Made by a program: the position numbers and the translations under genes. DNA of 9,839 bases from JBQCDV01 sp051960855 (GTDB lineage Bacteria; Actinomycetota; Actinomycetes; JAJZTN01). A model generated the notes under the pieces. The model was not told the DNA's origin and did no database searches. It saw only the letters and a list, made by a program, of their open reading frames with translations. This document shows, one piece after another, positions 1 to 6,594 of this stretch; the stretch's first letter is position 1; each line of letters starts with the position of its first letter. The stretch covers positions 1 to 9,839 of the forward strand of contig JBQCDV010000227.1 in NCBI GenBank assembly GCA_051960855.1. Direction: 5' to 3'.

Positions 1-1359
1 TACGGCGACGGCGTGGTGACCGGCTACGGCACGGTCGACGGCCGCCCGGTCGCGGTGTTCTCGCAGGACTTCACTGTCTTCGGCGGTGCCCTCGGCGAGG
101 TCTACGGCCAGAAGATCGTCAAGGTGATGGACTTCGCGCTGAAGACCGGCTGCCCGGTCATCGGCATCAACGACTCCGGCGGCGCCCGCATCCAGGAAGG
201 CGTGGCCTCCCTGGGCGCCTACGGCGAGATCTTCCGCCGCAACACGCACGCCTCGGGCGTCATCCCGCAGATCAGCCTGGTCGTCGGCCCCTGCGCGGGC
301 GGCGCGGTCTACTCCCCGGCGATCACCGACTTCACGGTCATGGTCGACCAGACCTCGCACATGTTCATCACCGGCCCGGACGTCATCAAGACCGTCACCG
401 GCGAGGACGTCGGCATGGAGGAGCTCGGCGGCGCCCGGACGCACAACGCGACCAGCGGCAACGCCCACTACCTCGCCACCGACGAGGACGACGCCATCGA
501 CTACGTCCGCGCCCTGCTGTCCTACCTGCCGCAGAACAACCTCGAGGACCCGCCGGCGGTCGACGCGGACGTCGTCGTGGAGATCACCGACGAGGACCGC
601 GAGCTCGACAGCTTCGTCCCCGACTCCCCCAACCAGCCATACGACATGCACCGCGTCGTGGAGCACGTGCTCGACGACGGCGACTTCCTCGAGGTGCAGG
701 CGCTGTTCGCACCCAACATCCTCGTCGGCTTCGGCCGCGTCGAGGGCCGGCCGGTGGGCGTCGTGGCCAACCAGCCCCTGCAACTGGCCGGCACGCTCGA
801 CATCGACGCGAGCGAGAAGGCGGCCCGCTTCGTGCGGTTCTGCGACGCCTTCAACATCCCCGTGCTGACGTTCGTCGACGTCCCCGGCTTCCTCCCGGGC
901 ACCGGGCAGGAGTGGCAGGGCATCATCCGCCGGGGAGCCAAGCTCATCTACGCCTACGCCGAGGCGACCGTCCCGAAGGTCACCGTCATCACCCGCAAGG
1001 CCTACGGCGGCGCCTACGACGTGATGGGCTCCAAGCACCTGGGCGCCGACATCAACCTGGCCTGGCCGACCGCCCAGATCGCCGTCATGGGAGCGCAGGG
1101 AGCGGTCAACCTGCTCTACCGCCAGGAGCTGCGCGAGGCGGCGACCGAGAGCCCGGAGGCCGTCGACGCGCTGCGGCAGCGGCTCATCACGGAGTACGAG
1201 GACACGCTCGCCAACCCCTACGTGGCCGCTGAGCGAGGCTACGTCGACTCGGTCATTCCCCCGTCCTACACCCGCTCCTACGTCATCCGGGCGCTGCGCG
1301 CGCTACGCACCAAGCGCGACTCCCTGCCCCCCAAGAAGCACGGGAACATCCCGCTGTGA
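1..1359 (+). CDS. pccB: Propionyl-CoA carboxylase beta (carboxyltransferase) subunit, 5'-truncated by window edge
   Basis: The product transfers the carboxyl group from biotin-carrier protein to an acyl-CoA, most likely propionyl-CoA to give (S)-methylmalonyl-CoA, in the cytosol together with a biotinylated alpha subunit. The frame is open from base 1 (Y-G-D-G before the first in-frame GTG at 13), so the true start lies upstream; about 450 of the usual 520-550 residues are visible. Both crotonase-like halves are present. The N-half oxyanion loop GPCAGGAVYSPA is at 286-321, the C-half DVPGFLPGTGQEWQGIIRRGAK is at 880-945, and the loop RKAYGGAYDVMGSKH is at 994-1038. The Asp of AYD (codon 1018-1020) matches the residue known in Streptomyces PccB (Asp422) to favour propionyl-CoA over acetyl-CoA. 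The C-terminus KKHGNIPL is typical. The stop overlaps the accE start by three bases. The substrate assignment rests on that one residue; the family assignment is firm. Confidence 0.95.
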   Translation, partial: YGDGVVTGYGTVDGRPVAVFSQDFTVFGGALGEVYGQKIVKVMDFALKTGCPVIGINDSGGARIQEGVASLGAYGEIFRRNTHASGVIPQISLVVGPCAGGAVYSPAITDFTVMVDQTSHMFITGPDVIKTVTGEDVGMEELGGARTHNATSGNAHYLATDEDDAIDYVRALLSYLPQNNLEDPPAVDADVVVEITDEDRELDSFVPDSPNQPYDMHRVVEHVLDDGDFLEVQALFAPNILVGFGRVEGRPVGVVANQPLQLAGTLDIDASEKAARFVRFCDAFNIPVLTFVDVPGFLPGTGQEWQGIIRRGAKLIYAYAEATVPKVTVITRKAYGGAYDVMGSKHLGADINLAWPTAQIAVMGAQGAVNLLYRQELREAATESPEAVDALRQRLITEYEDTLANPYVAAERGYVDSVIPPSYTRSYVIRALRALRTKRDSLPPKKHGNIPL

Positions 1360-1625
1360 GCGGCGGAGACACCGGGAGCACCCCCGATCCCCGAACGCCG
1401 TCCACGCCGCTCCTGCACGTCGTCGGCGGCAGGCCCAGCGCGGCTGAGCTCGCCGCCGTCGTCGCCGTGCTGGCCGTCCAGGGCGCGAAGGCCAGCGGAG
1501 CGACGGCGGGCAACCACGAGCTGCGGCGTTCGCCGGTGTCGGGGTGGAGCGACCACCGCCGGCGACTTCGGGTCGGTCTGACGACAAGCAGCGACGGGTG
1601 GCGCCGCAGCGCGTGGCCGCTGTGA
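1356..1625 (+). CDS. accE: Acyl-CoA carboxylase epsilon subunit
   Basis: This 89-residue protein is the small accessory subunit that stabilises or activates actinobacterial acyl-CoA carboxylases by bridging alpha and beta subunits. The start GTG at 1356 overlaps the pccB stop (GTGA), implying translational coupling. A variable Pro/Thr-rich N-terminus (residues 1-18) leads into the conserved core LLHVVGGRPSAAELAAVVAVLA (residues 19-40, first helix), then a hydrophilic linker. The C-terminal segment has the typical tryptophans W64 (SGWSDHRRRLR), W82 and W87 (DGWRRSAWPL). Length and position directly after a beta subunit fit the family exactly. The sequence is poorly conserved in this family, so the call rests on the core motif plus context. 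Confidence 0.9.
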   Translation: MSGGDTGSTPDPRTPSTPLLHVVGGRPSAAELAAVVAVLAVQGAKASGATAGNHELRRSPVSGWSDHRRRLRVGLTTSSDGWRRSAWPL

Positions 1626-1697
1626 TGCGCGACTGACACAAGAAAGTCAGAAGCGACGGGAATAAGCGCCCGCCACCCCCAGTTGCGGACCGACGTC

Positions 1698-1784
1698 ATG
1701 GACACCGCTGCCACCGAGCTGCTGCTCACGCGCCGACTTCACGTCGACCTGCTGCGCGTGACGACGACCTCGTGTCGAGGCTGA
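1698..1784 (+). CDS. Putative sulfur/cysteine-type leader peptide (28 aa)
   Basis: A short ORF starts at ATG 1698 and ends at TGA 1782-1784. Its product holds the run LLLTRRLHVDLLRV, then TTTSCRG. The LTRR-HVDL-RV...C pattern with a single Cys three residues from the end is the signature of short actinobacterial leader peptides found upstream of sulfur-assimilation and cysteine-related genes. In that family the peptide itself is not the product that matters: ribosome behaviour at the Cys codon (here 1773-1775) is thought to set expression of the downstream gene. Only a weak ribosome site (GCGGA, 1685-1689) precedes it. The downstream gene starts 63 bases later. Recognition is by motif from memory; no alignment was run. 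The alternative is a chance ORF in GC-rich DNA, but the motif agreement makes this unlikely. Confidence 0.72.
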   Translation: MDTAATELLLTRRLHVDLLRVTTTSCRG

Positions 1785-1834
1785 GCCGCCTCCGTCACCG
1801 TCGTCCCCTGGCCGGCCCGTCGCCGGTCGTCACG
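1757..1834 (+). promoter_or_regulatory. Possible attenuator region with mutually exclusive hairpins
   Basis: Three pairings can be read between the end of the leader ORF and the symporter start. GAGGC (1777-1781) pairs with GCCTC (1788-1792) directly behind the Cys codon. GGCCGGC (1810-1816) pairs with GCCGGTC (1822-1828) over a 5-base loop. CGTGACGAC (1757-1765, inside the leader ORF) pairs with GTCGTCACG (1826-1834), nine perfect pairs. The last two exclude each other because both use 1826-1828. This is the layout expected of ribosome-dependent attenuation, although no U-tract follows the 1810-1828 hairpin. The sense of regulation cannot be read from the sequence. Confidence 0.4.
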
Positions 1835-1847
1835 AAAGCACTCCTCC

Positions 1848-3209
1848 ATGTCATCGCAGTTGTCCTCGCCGCCCTCCGGCGTGCGCCGCAATCCCCTCAG
1901 CTCGCTCGCGCGGATCCCGTTCGGCGCCCAGATCCTCGCCGGCCTCGTGCTCGGCCTGGTGCTCGGTCTCGTCGCCCGTGACGGCAACGTCACCTGGCTG
2001 ACGACCACCCTCGCCCAGATCGGGCACATCTTCGTCCAGCTGCTGCGCCTCGCCGTGCCGCCGCTCGTGCTGACCGCGGTCATCGTCAGCATCGCGTCCC
2101 TGCGCGGCGTGACCAACGCCGCCCGCCTCGCCGGTCGCACTCTGCTGTGGTTCGCCATCACCGCCGGCATCGCCGTCGTCATCGGCATGCTCATCGGGCT
2201 GGTCACCAACCCGGGCCACGGCGTCACGCTCGACACCACCGCGGCCAAGCTGCCCGACGACGTCCACGTCGGCGGCTGGAGCGACTTCCTCGGGCAGATC
2301 ATCCCGACCAACATCATCACCGCCTTCACCCCCGACGGCGGCGTCCTGCAGATCGTCTTCCTCGGGCTCGTCCTGGGCGCCGCGGCGCTCGCCGCGGGAG
2401 AGGCCGCCAAGCCCTTCCTGGCGCTCACGGAGTCGATCCTGGCCCTCGTGCAGAAGGCGCTGTGGTGGGTCATCCGCCTCGCACCTCTCGGCACCCTCGG
2501 CCTGATCGGCAACGCGGTCGCCAGCTACGGCTGGGACCTCGTGGCACCCCTGGCGAAGTTCACGGTCGACGTCTACGTCGGCTGCGCCCTCGTCCTGCTG
2601 CTGAGCTACCCGACGATCCTCGGCCTCGCCGCCCGCGTGAACCCCGTCCGCTTCTACCGCGGTGCGTGGCCGGCTCTGCAGCTGGCCTTCGTGTCCCGCT
2701 CCTCGGTCGGGACCATGCCCCTCACCCAGCGCGTCGTGACCGAGCGGCTCGGCGTCCCCCGGGAGTACGCCTCGTTCGCAGTGCCGCTGGGCGCCACCAC
2801 GAAGATGGACGGCTGCGCAGCGATCTACCCCGCGCTCGCCGCGATCTTCGTCGCGCAGGTCTTCGGCGTGCAGCTGCACGTGGGTGACTACCTGCTGATC
2901 GCGTTCGTCTCCGTCGTCGGCTCGGCGGCCACCGCGGGACTCACCGGCGCCATCGTCATGCTGACGCTCACGCTGTCCACGCTGGGCCTGCCGCTGGAGG
3001 GCGCCGGCCTGCTCCTGGCCATCGACCCGATCCTCGACATGATGCGGACGATGACCAACGTGGCCGGCCAGGCGCTCGTGCCGGTCGTCGTCGCCGCCCG
3101 CGAGGGCATCCTCGACCGGCGCGTGCTCGATGCGCCTCCGGTGGACCTCGACGCCCCCGTGGTCGACGTGCGCGACCGCATCCCTGCCCAGGTCCCCGTG
3201 CCTGCCTGA
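1848..3209 (+). CDS. Dicarboxylate/amino acid:cation symporter (DAACS/SLC1 family), possibly cystine or related
   Basis: This 453-residue inner-membrane secondary transporter belongs to the GltP/GltT/TcyP fold with eight helices and two re-entrant hairpins. Hairpin 1 carries SRSSVGTMP (residues 283-291, equivalent to RSSSGT of GltPh). Helix 7 carries PLGATTKMDGCAAIYPA with K319-M-D321-G-C323 in place of the usual NMDGT. Hairpin 2 has LPLEGAGLLLAID, and helix 8 has D393, D397, R400, T401, N404 and Q408. R400 matches GltPh Arg397, which binds the substrate side chain. K319 and Q408 replace Asn310 and Asp405, ligands of sodium site 1. The start ATG at 1848 has no good ribosome site (CTCCTCC precedes it); GTG 1881 is an alternative. 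The gene follows a sulfur-type leader peptide, so an import role for a sulfur amino acid is inferred. Acidic amino acids or C4-dicarboxylates remain possible. Confidence 0.9.
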   Translation: MSSQLSSPPSGVRRNPLSSLARIPFGAQILAGLVLGLVLGLVARDGNVTWLTTTLAQIGHIFVQLLRLAVPPLVLTAVIVSIASLRGVTNAARLAGRTLLWFAITAGIAVVIGMLIGLVTNPGHGVTLDTTAAKLPDDVHVGGWSDFLGQIIPTNIITAFTPDGGVLQIVFLGLVLGAAALAAGEAAKPFLALTESILALVQKALWWVIRLAPLGTLGLIGNAVASYGWDLVAPLAKFTVDVYVGCALVLLLSYPTILGLAARVNPVRFYRGAWPALQLAFVSRSSVGTMPLTQRVVTERLGVPREYASFAVPLGATTKMDGCAAIYPALAAIFVAQVFGVQLHVGDYLLIAFVSVVGSAATAGLTGAIVMLTLTLSTLGLPLEGAGLLLAIDPILDMMRTMTNVAGQALVPVVVAAREGILDRRVLDAPPVDLDAPVVDVRDRIPAQVPVPA

Positions 3210-3270
3210 CGGCAGTGACCGTCGAATGGGTCGGCGGCTGCGTCACCTGCGGCTGTGATTGCCTAGCGCA

Positions 3271-3921
3271 GTGAACGACGCAGCTGCCGACCCGCACGTC
3301 CTCGTCCTCGCGTCCGCCTCACCGGCCCGGCTCGCGACCCTGCGGGCGGCCGGCTTCGACCCGCTGGTGTGGGTCTCGGAGGTCGACGAGGACGCCCTGG
3401 TCGACGAGCGGGGACTGTCCGAGCCCAGCGCCATCGCGGCTGCGCTCGCGGAGGCGAAGGCGCGGGCGGTCGCGTCGCAGCCCGGGCTGCCGGAGGCGGC
3501 ACTCGTCGTCGGCTGCGACTCCGTGCTCGAGCTGGACGGCGTCGCGTTCGGCAAGCCCGGCGAGCCCGACCTCGCGCGGCAGCGGTGGCGCCAGATGCGC
3601 GGCCGCACCGGAGTGCTCTGCACCGGCCACACGGTCGTGGACATGACAAGCGGGTCGGTGGCGAGCGCCGTCGCTCGCACTCGCGTCGTCTTCGCCGACC
3701 TGTCCGACGGAGAGATCGACGCCTACGTCGCGACAGGCGAGCCGCTGGCCGTTGCGGGCGGCTTCACCCTCGACGGCCTCGGAGGCTGTTTCGTCACGCG
3801 GGTCGAAGGCGACCCCCACAACGTCGTCGGCATCAGCCTGCCGCTGCTGCGCGAGCTGCTCGCCGAGCTCGGCGTCTCCGTCACCGACCTGTGGCGGCAG
3901 GACGTGCGCTCCCACAAGTGA
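3271..3921 (+). CDS. maf: Maf family nucleoside triphosphate pyrophosphatase
   Basis: Maf proteins hydrolyse non-canonical or modified nucleoside triphosphates (dTTP/UTP or m7GTP classes) to monophosphate and pyrophosphate in the cytosol, cleaning the nucleotide pool; some affect septum formation. The N-terminal strand and loop VLVLASASPARLATLRAAGF lies at residues 11-30, and is followed by VDE in a helix-rich stretch. The catalytic segment GCDSVLELDGVAFGKPG at about residues 80-95 has the conserved acidic residue and the Lys-Pro. Later come AVAGGFTLDGLGG and GDPHNVVGISLPLL, both typical. At 216 residues the length is normal. The start GTG 3271 is chosen because it gives the usual short lead before the first strand; TTG 3259 in the same frame would add four residues. 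No clear ribosome site is seen. In related actinobacteria maf follows accE and precedes the biotin carboxylase gene; here it faces efeB with 20 bases between the stops. Confidence 0.92.
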   Translation: MNDAAADPHVLVLASASPARLATLRAAGFDPLVWVSEVDEDALVDERGLSEPSAIAAALAEAKARAVASQPGLPEAALVVGCDSVLELDGVAFGKPGEPDLARQRWRQMRGRTGVLCTGHTVVDMTSGSVASAVARTRVVFADLSDGEIDAYVATGEPLAVAGGFTLDGLGGCFVTRVEGDPHNVVGISLPLLRELLAELGVSVTDLWRQDVRSHK

Positions 3922-3941
3922 CGCGTCTCCGACGGCAGCAG

Positions 3942-5213
3942 TCAGACCTCGAGCAGAGCGCGTCCGAGGTAGTCCGTCGGGGACGCCCCAGCCGGGACAC
4001 CGGGCAGCACCGCCCACAGGCCCGACGCGGTGTGCTCGAGGTAATCGCTGAGCGCGTCCATCCGCGACAGCTTGTCCTGCAGGGGGACAAACTGGGTCTG
4101 CGGGTTGCGGCAGAACGCAAGGAAGACCAGACCGGCGTCGAGGCGGCCTAACCCGTCGCTGCCGTCGACGAAGGAGTAGCCGCGGCGCAGGAGGCGGCGG
4201 CCCTCGTTGCTGCTGGGATGGGCCAGCGCGACGTGGCTGTTCGAGGGCAGCGTCGCGGGATGCACCACATCGTGTTCACGTGACCTGCCGAGCGGCGCCC
4301 CCTCGCCCTTGGTCCGGCCGATGATCCGCTCCTGGCCACGCAGGCTCTCCCGGTCCCAGGTCTCGATGTGCATCCGGATGCGGCGGGCGACGAGGTAGGT
4401 GCCGCCGACGAGCCACCGGGCTCGCGTGTCGTCGCCGTCGCCTACCCAGATGTGCTCCTGCAGCGCCGACTCATCGTCATGCGCGATGTTGGCCGTGCCG
4501 TCCTTGAATCCGAACAGGTTGCGGGGGGTTGCCGCCTCCGGCGTCGTGGACGAAGTCTTGCCGAAGCCGAGCTGCGACCACCGGACACCGGCGCGTCCGA
4601 ACGCGGTCCGGGCCAGCGTTCGGACGGCGTGCACCGCGACCTGCGGGTCGTCCGCGCATGCCTGGACGATCAGGTCCCCGTCGCTGCGCGCCGGGTCCAA
4701 CTGGTCGCCACGGAAGTGCGGAAGTGGCTCGAGCGCCTCGGGACGACGTGCCGAGAGGCCGAATCGGTCACTGCCGTCGAGCGCGAACACCGATGGCCCT
4801 ACCCCGACGGTCACCGTGAGCCGCGAGGACGGCAGACCGAGCGCCTCGCCGGTGTCCGCGGGTGGCGCCTGCGGAGCGCCGCGCACCGCCCCGCCGTCGC
4901 CCACGGGGCGCCCGGCCGTCAGCGCCGCGATGTCCCGCGTCCAGTCCCGGAGGAGGGAGGCGAGGTCATCGCGGGACTCCGTGGTCAGGTCGAACGCCGC
5001 CAGGTGCAGACGGTCCTGCACCGGGGTCGCAACCCCCGCCTGGTGCTGTCCTCGCCACTCCACCACGCCCGCTGCGAGGTCGTGCGCCGTTCGGGAAGCA
5101 TGCCCGTCTGCCTCGACGCGGGAGCTGACCCCCACCCCGATCGCGGCTCCGGCCGCGCCGACTGCTCCGGCGCCGCCCAGGCGCAGTAGCGCGCGGCGCG
5201 AGATCCCCTGCAT
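3942..5213 (-). CDS. efeB: Dyp-type heme peroxidase EfeB, Tat-exported
   Basis: This 423-residue protein is the deferrochelatase/peroxidase component of the EfeUOB iron-uptake system, acting outside the membrane on ferrous iron or heme-iron with heme as cofactor. The N-terminus MQGISRRALLRLGGAG has a twin-arginine motif (S-R-R-A-L-L) followed by an Ala/Gly-rich hydrophobic stretch to about residue 30, so it is exported folded. The Dyp hallmark GFKDG is at residues 235-239, with the catalytic Asp at 238. The proximal heme ligand is His327 in SNSHVALAHP, and the distal Arg lies in RRGYSF (343-348). The C-terminal QDKLSRMDALSDYLEHTASGLWAVLPG is standard for EfeB. The start ATG shares one base with the efeO stop (TGATG), so the two are co-translated. 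No truncation is seen. Confidence 0.95.
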   Translation of the reverse strand: MQGISRRALLRLGGAGAVGAAGAAIGVGVSSRVEADGHASRTAHDLAAGVVEWRGQHQAGVATPVQDRLHLAAFDLTTESRDDLASLLRDWTRDIAALTAGRPVGDGGAVRGAPQAPPADTGEALGLPSSRLTVTVGVGPSVFALDGSDRFGLSARRPEALEPLPHFRGDQLDPARSDGDLIVQACADDPQVAVHAVRTLARTAFGRAGVRWSQLGFGKTSSTTPEAATPRNLFGFKDGTANIAHDDESALQEHIWVGDGDDTRARWLVGGTYLVARRIRMHIETWDRESLRGQERIIGRTKGEGAPLGRSREHDVVHPATLPSNSHVALAHPSSNEGRRLLRRGYSFVDGSDGLGRLDAGLVFLAFCRNPQTQFVPLQDKLSRMDALSDYLEHTASGLWAVLPGVPAGASPTDYLGRALLEV

Positions 5214-6427
5214 CAGCGGGCGACCGCGGCGGCCAGATGTGACAGCGGCTCGGCGAGCGCGTCCACCGCGTCGGCCAGGTGCTTGCGCTCCTGTGGCGCG
5301 ACGGTCTCGTAGGAGACGAAGTCAGTCGGGCCGTCGGCGGTGCGATGGGCGTCCAGCGCGTGCTGGACATCGGCGAACTCCCGGTCCAGTGTCGCAGCGA
5401 GGGCAGCCTCCTGCTCCGCCACGACGGGCCGGAGGAGCTGGTAGGCGCGCCGTGCGCCCTCCAGGTTGGCCTGAAAGTCGGCGAGGTCGGTGTGGCTGAA
5501 TGCCTCCTCCTCACCGGTGATCTTGCCCGTGGCCACCTCATCGAGAAGCTCCTTGGCACCGTTGGCGATGCCTGTCGCGGTCAGCTGAGCTGACCCGACG
5601 CGCTGCTCCAGCTCGTGCAGGTCGGCGAGCAGTTGCGCCGCCACATCGGACAGCCCCGCCACCGAGCCCGTCTGCCACAGCGCCTTCTCGAGACGGTGCC
5701 AGCCGGTCCAGGTGTCCCCCGGACCCAGGTCGGCCTCCCGCGCGTCGATCTTCGGGTCGAGGTCGCCGAAGCTCTCCGCCACCGGCTCGATGCGCTCCCA
5801 GCCAACACGGGAGGGCGCGTAGAGCTCCTTGGCGCGCGCGACATCTCCTGCCGTCACCGCGGCGACGAAGGCCTGGGTCGCCGCGAGCGTCCTGTCCACC
5901 TCCTGCGCGACGTAGGCGCGGTAGCCGGAGACGGCAGATTTGAGGCGTGGGTCGGCGGCCGCCGACGCTGACGAGGCCGCGTCGCTCCCCGTCACCGTGA
6001 GCGTGCTCGCGATCCCGTCTCCGGTCATCCCGGGCTTGCAGGTCACTGAGTAGGTGCCCGGCGCCAGCTCCACCGTCACCGTCGCCGACGTCCCCGGGCC
6101 AATGTTCTCCCGCTCGGTCACGATCGTCTTGTCGGGGCGGTAGACGTACACCTCGGTGACCTGGACGCCGGTGTTGGTGATGGCGAGCCTGGCCGTGCCG
6201 CTCCGGATCCGGTCCGTGGACAGGGTGCAGGTGCGGTCCGCGGCGGTGACAGCCACGGCCGCGCCGCCGGCTCCCCCGCCCGCCCCCCGGGCGCCGGCCG
6301 TCGTCGTCTGCTCCCCCGTCTGCGCCGTCTGCTCCCCCGTTTGCACTGAGCAGGCGGTGGCGAGCGGCACGGTGGCGACGGCGACAAGGACCATCACCGA
6401 GCGGGCGGTGAGGGGGCGGCGTGGCAC
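5213..6427 (-). CDS. efeO: Iron uptake lipoprotein EfeO (cupredoxin plus imelysin/M75 domains)
   Basis: EfeO is an extracytoplasmic metal-binding protein thought to capture iron for the EfeU permease. The 404-residue product starts with a signal peptide ending in PLATAC; Cys26 is a plausible lipidation site, though Ala at -3 is not the ideal lipobox residue. A Gln/Thr/Gly-rich linker (27-60) contains a 7-residue repeat QTGEQTA/QTGEQTT. The cupredoxin-like domain (about 61-147) has Cys67 and the CKPGM loop (Cys130, Met134). The imelysin domain (about 160-404) has GWERIEPVAESFGDLDPKIDAR and the HxxE motif in WHRLEKALW (His244, Glu247). The start is GTG with a good ribosome site, GAAGGGA, five bases upstream (6433-6439). 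efeB follows with a one-base overlap. The gene is probably repressed by iron through the box at 6453-6471. No efeU is present on the upstream side. Confidence 0.94.
   Translation of the reverse strand: MPRRPLTARSVMVLVAVATVPLATACSVQTGEQTAQTGEQTTTAGARGAGGGAGGAAVAVTAADRTCTLSTDRIRSGTARLAITNTGVQVTEVYVYRPDKTIVTERENIGPGTSATVTVELAPGTYSVTCKPGMTGDGIASTLTVTGSDAASSASAAADPRLKSAVSGYRAYVAQEVDRTLAATQAFVAAVTAGDVARAKELYAPSRVGWERIEPVAESFGDLDPKIDAREADLGPGDTWTGWHRLEKALWQTGSVAGLSDVAAQLLADLHELEQRVGSAQLTATGIANGAKELLDEVATGKITGEEEAFSHTDLADFQANLEGARRAYQLLRPVVAEQEAALAATLDREFADVQHALDAHRTADGPTDFVSYETVAPQERKHLADAVDALAEPLSHLAAAVAR
6305..6343 (-). repeat. 21-bp tandem duplication inside efeO linker
   Basis: The 18-base word CGTCTGCTCCCCCGTYTG occurs at 6305-6322 and again at 6326-6343, a 21-base period with one T/C difference. 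It encodes the linker repeat QTGEQT(A/T), just behind the lipid-anchor cysteine. It keeps frame, so it changes only tether length. It is likely a slippage product in a tolerant region. Confidence 0.75.
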
Positions 6428-6452
6428 GGGAGTCCCTTCGACGACAACAAAG

Positions 6453-6471
6453 TAAGGGAAGCCTAACCTTT
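6453..6471. promoter_or_regulatory. DtxR/IdeR-type iron box
   Basis: The 19-mer TAAGGGAAGCCTAACCTTT matches the established DtxR/IdeR consensus TTAGGTTAGSCTAACCTAA at 14 of 19 positions, with the right half (AGCCTAACCT) intact. It overlaps the predicted -10 element of efeO and lies 26 bases from its start codon. Iron-loaded regulator bound here would block transcription of efeOB, which fits their function. It lies 124 bases from the divergent permease start, so an effect on that gene is less certain. Confidence 0.75.
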
Positions 6472-6488
6472 CTTCTCCTGGTTCCCAA
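6460..6488 (-). promoter_or_regulatory. Predicted efeOB promoter
   Basis: Read on the minus strand, TTGGGA (6483-6488) is a -35-like hexamer and TAGGCT (6460-6465) a TAnnnT -10 hexamer, separated by exactly 17 bases. Transcription would start near 6453, giving a leader of about 25 bases with the GAAGGGA ribosome site. The -10 lies inside the iron box. Confidence 0.55.
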
Positions 6489-6530
6489 GTTCGCGCAGAA
6501 ACCTTGCTATCCAGCGGTTAAACGCGGTGT

Positions 6531-6590
6531 GAGGTGAAACTCCTCCTACCAGGACCACCGTCCGCGGGGACGGCGTGTGGGCGGAGGAGG
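6531..6590 (+). promoter_or_regulatory. 5' UTR structure that may mask the permease ribosome binding site
   Basis: The ribosome site GGAGGAGG (6583-6590) of the downstream permease is complementary over seven bases (6583-6589) to CTCCTCC at 6540-6546. The intervening loop itself holds a perfect hairpin, CCGTCC (6558-6563) with GGACGG (6568-6573) over a GCGG tetraloop. The same CCTC (6542-6545) could instead pair with GAGG at 6531-6534 and free the ribosome site. No known riboswitch class is recognised. Confidence 0.4.
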
Positions 6591-6594
6591 ACAG

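Noticed and set aside
1633..1665. Promoter for the leader peptide (CTGACA at 1633-1638 and GAATAA at 1660-1665) and hairpin CTGAC/GTCAG (1633-1650)
   Set aside because: The spacer would be 21 bases and the -10 is poor; the hairpin has only five pairs. A promoter here is likely, but these elements are not convincing.
1283..1729. Minus-strand open frames opposite accE
   Set aside because: They overlap accE and the leader peptide, and show no conserved motif.
1851..2879. Minus-strand open frames opposite the symporter
   Set aside because: Composition is typical of antisense shadow frames, with no motif; the plus-strand symporter explains the region.
3208..3223. Hairpin GACGG/CCGTC at the symporter stop as a terminator
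   Set aside because: Only five pairs with a six-base loop and no T-tract; too weak to call.
4399..5499. Plus-strand 366-codon open frame opposite efeB and efeO
   Set aside because: Pro/Arg/Ser-rich shadow without recognisable domains; both efeB and efeO are intact on the other strand.
6504..6532. Promoter for the permease (TTGCTA at 6504-6509)
   Set aside because: No acceptable -10 hexamer is found 16-19 bases downstream, so the start of transcription cannot be placed.
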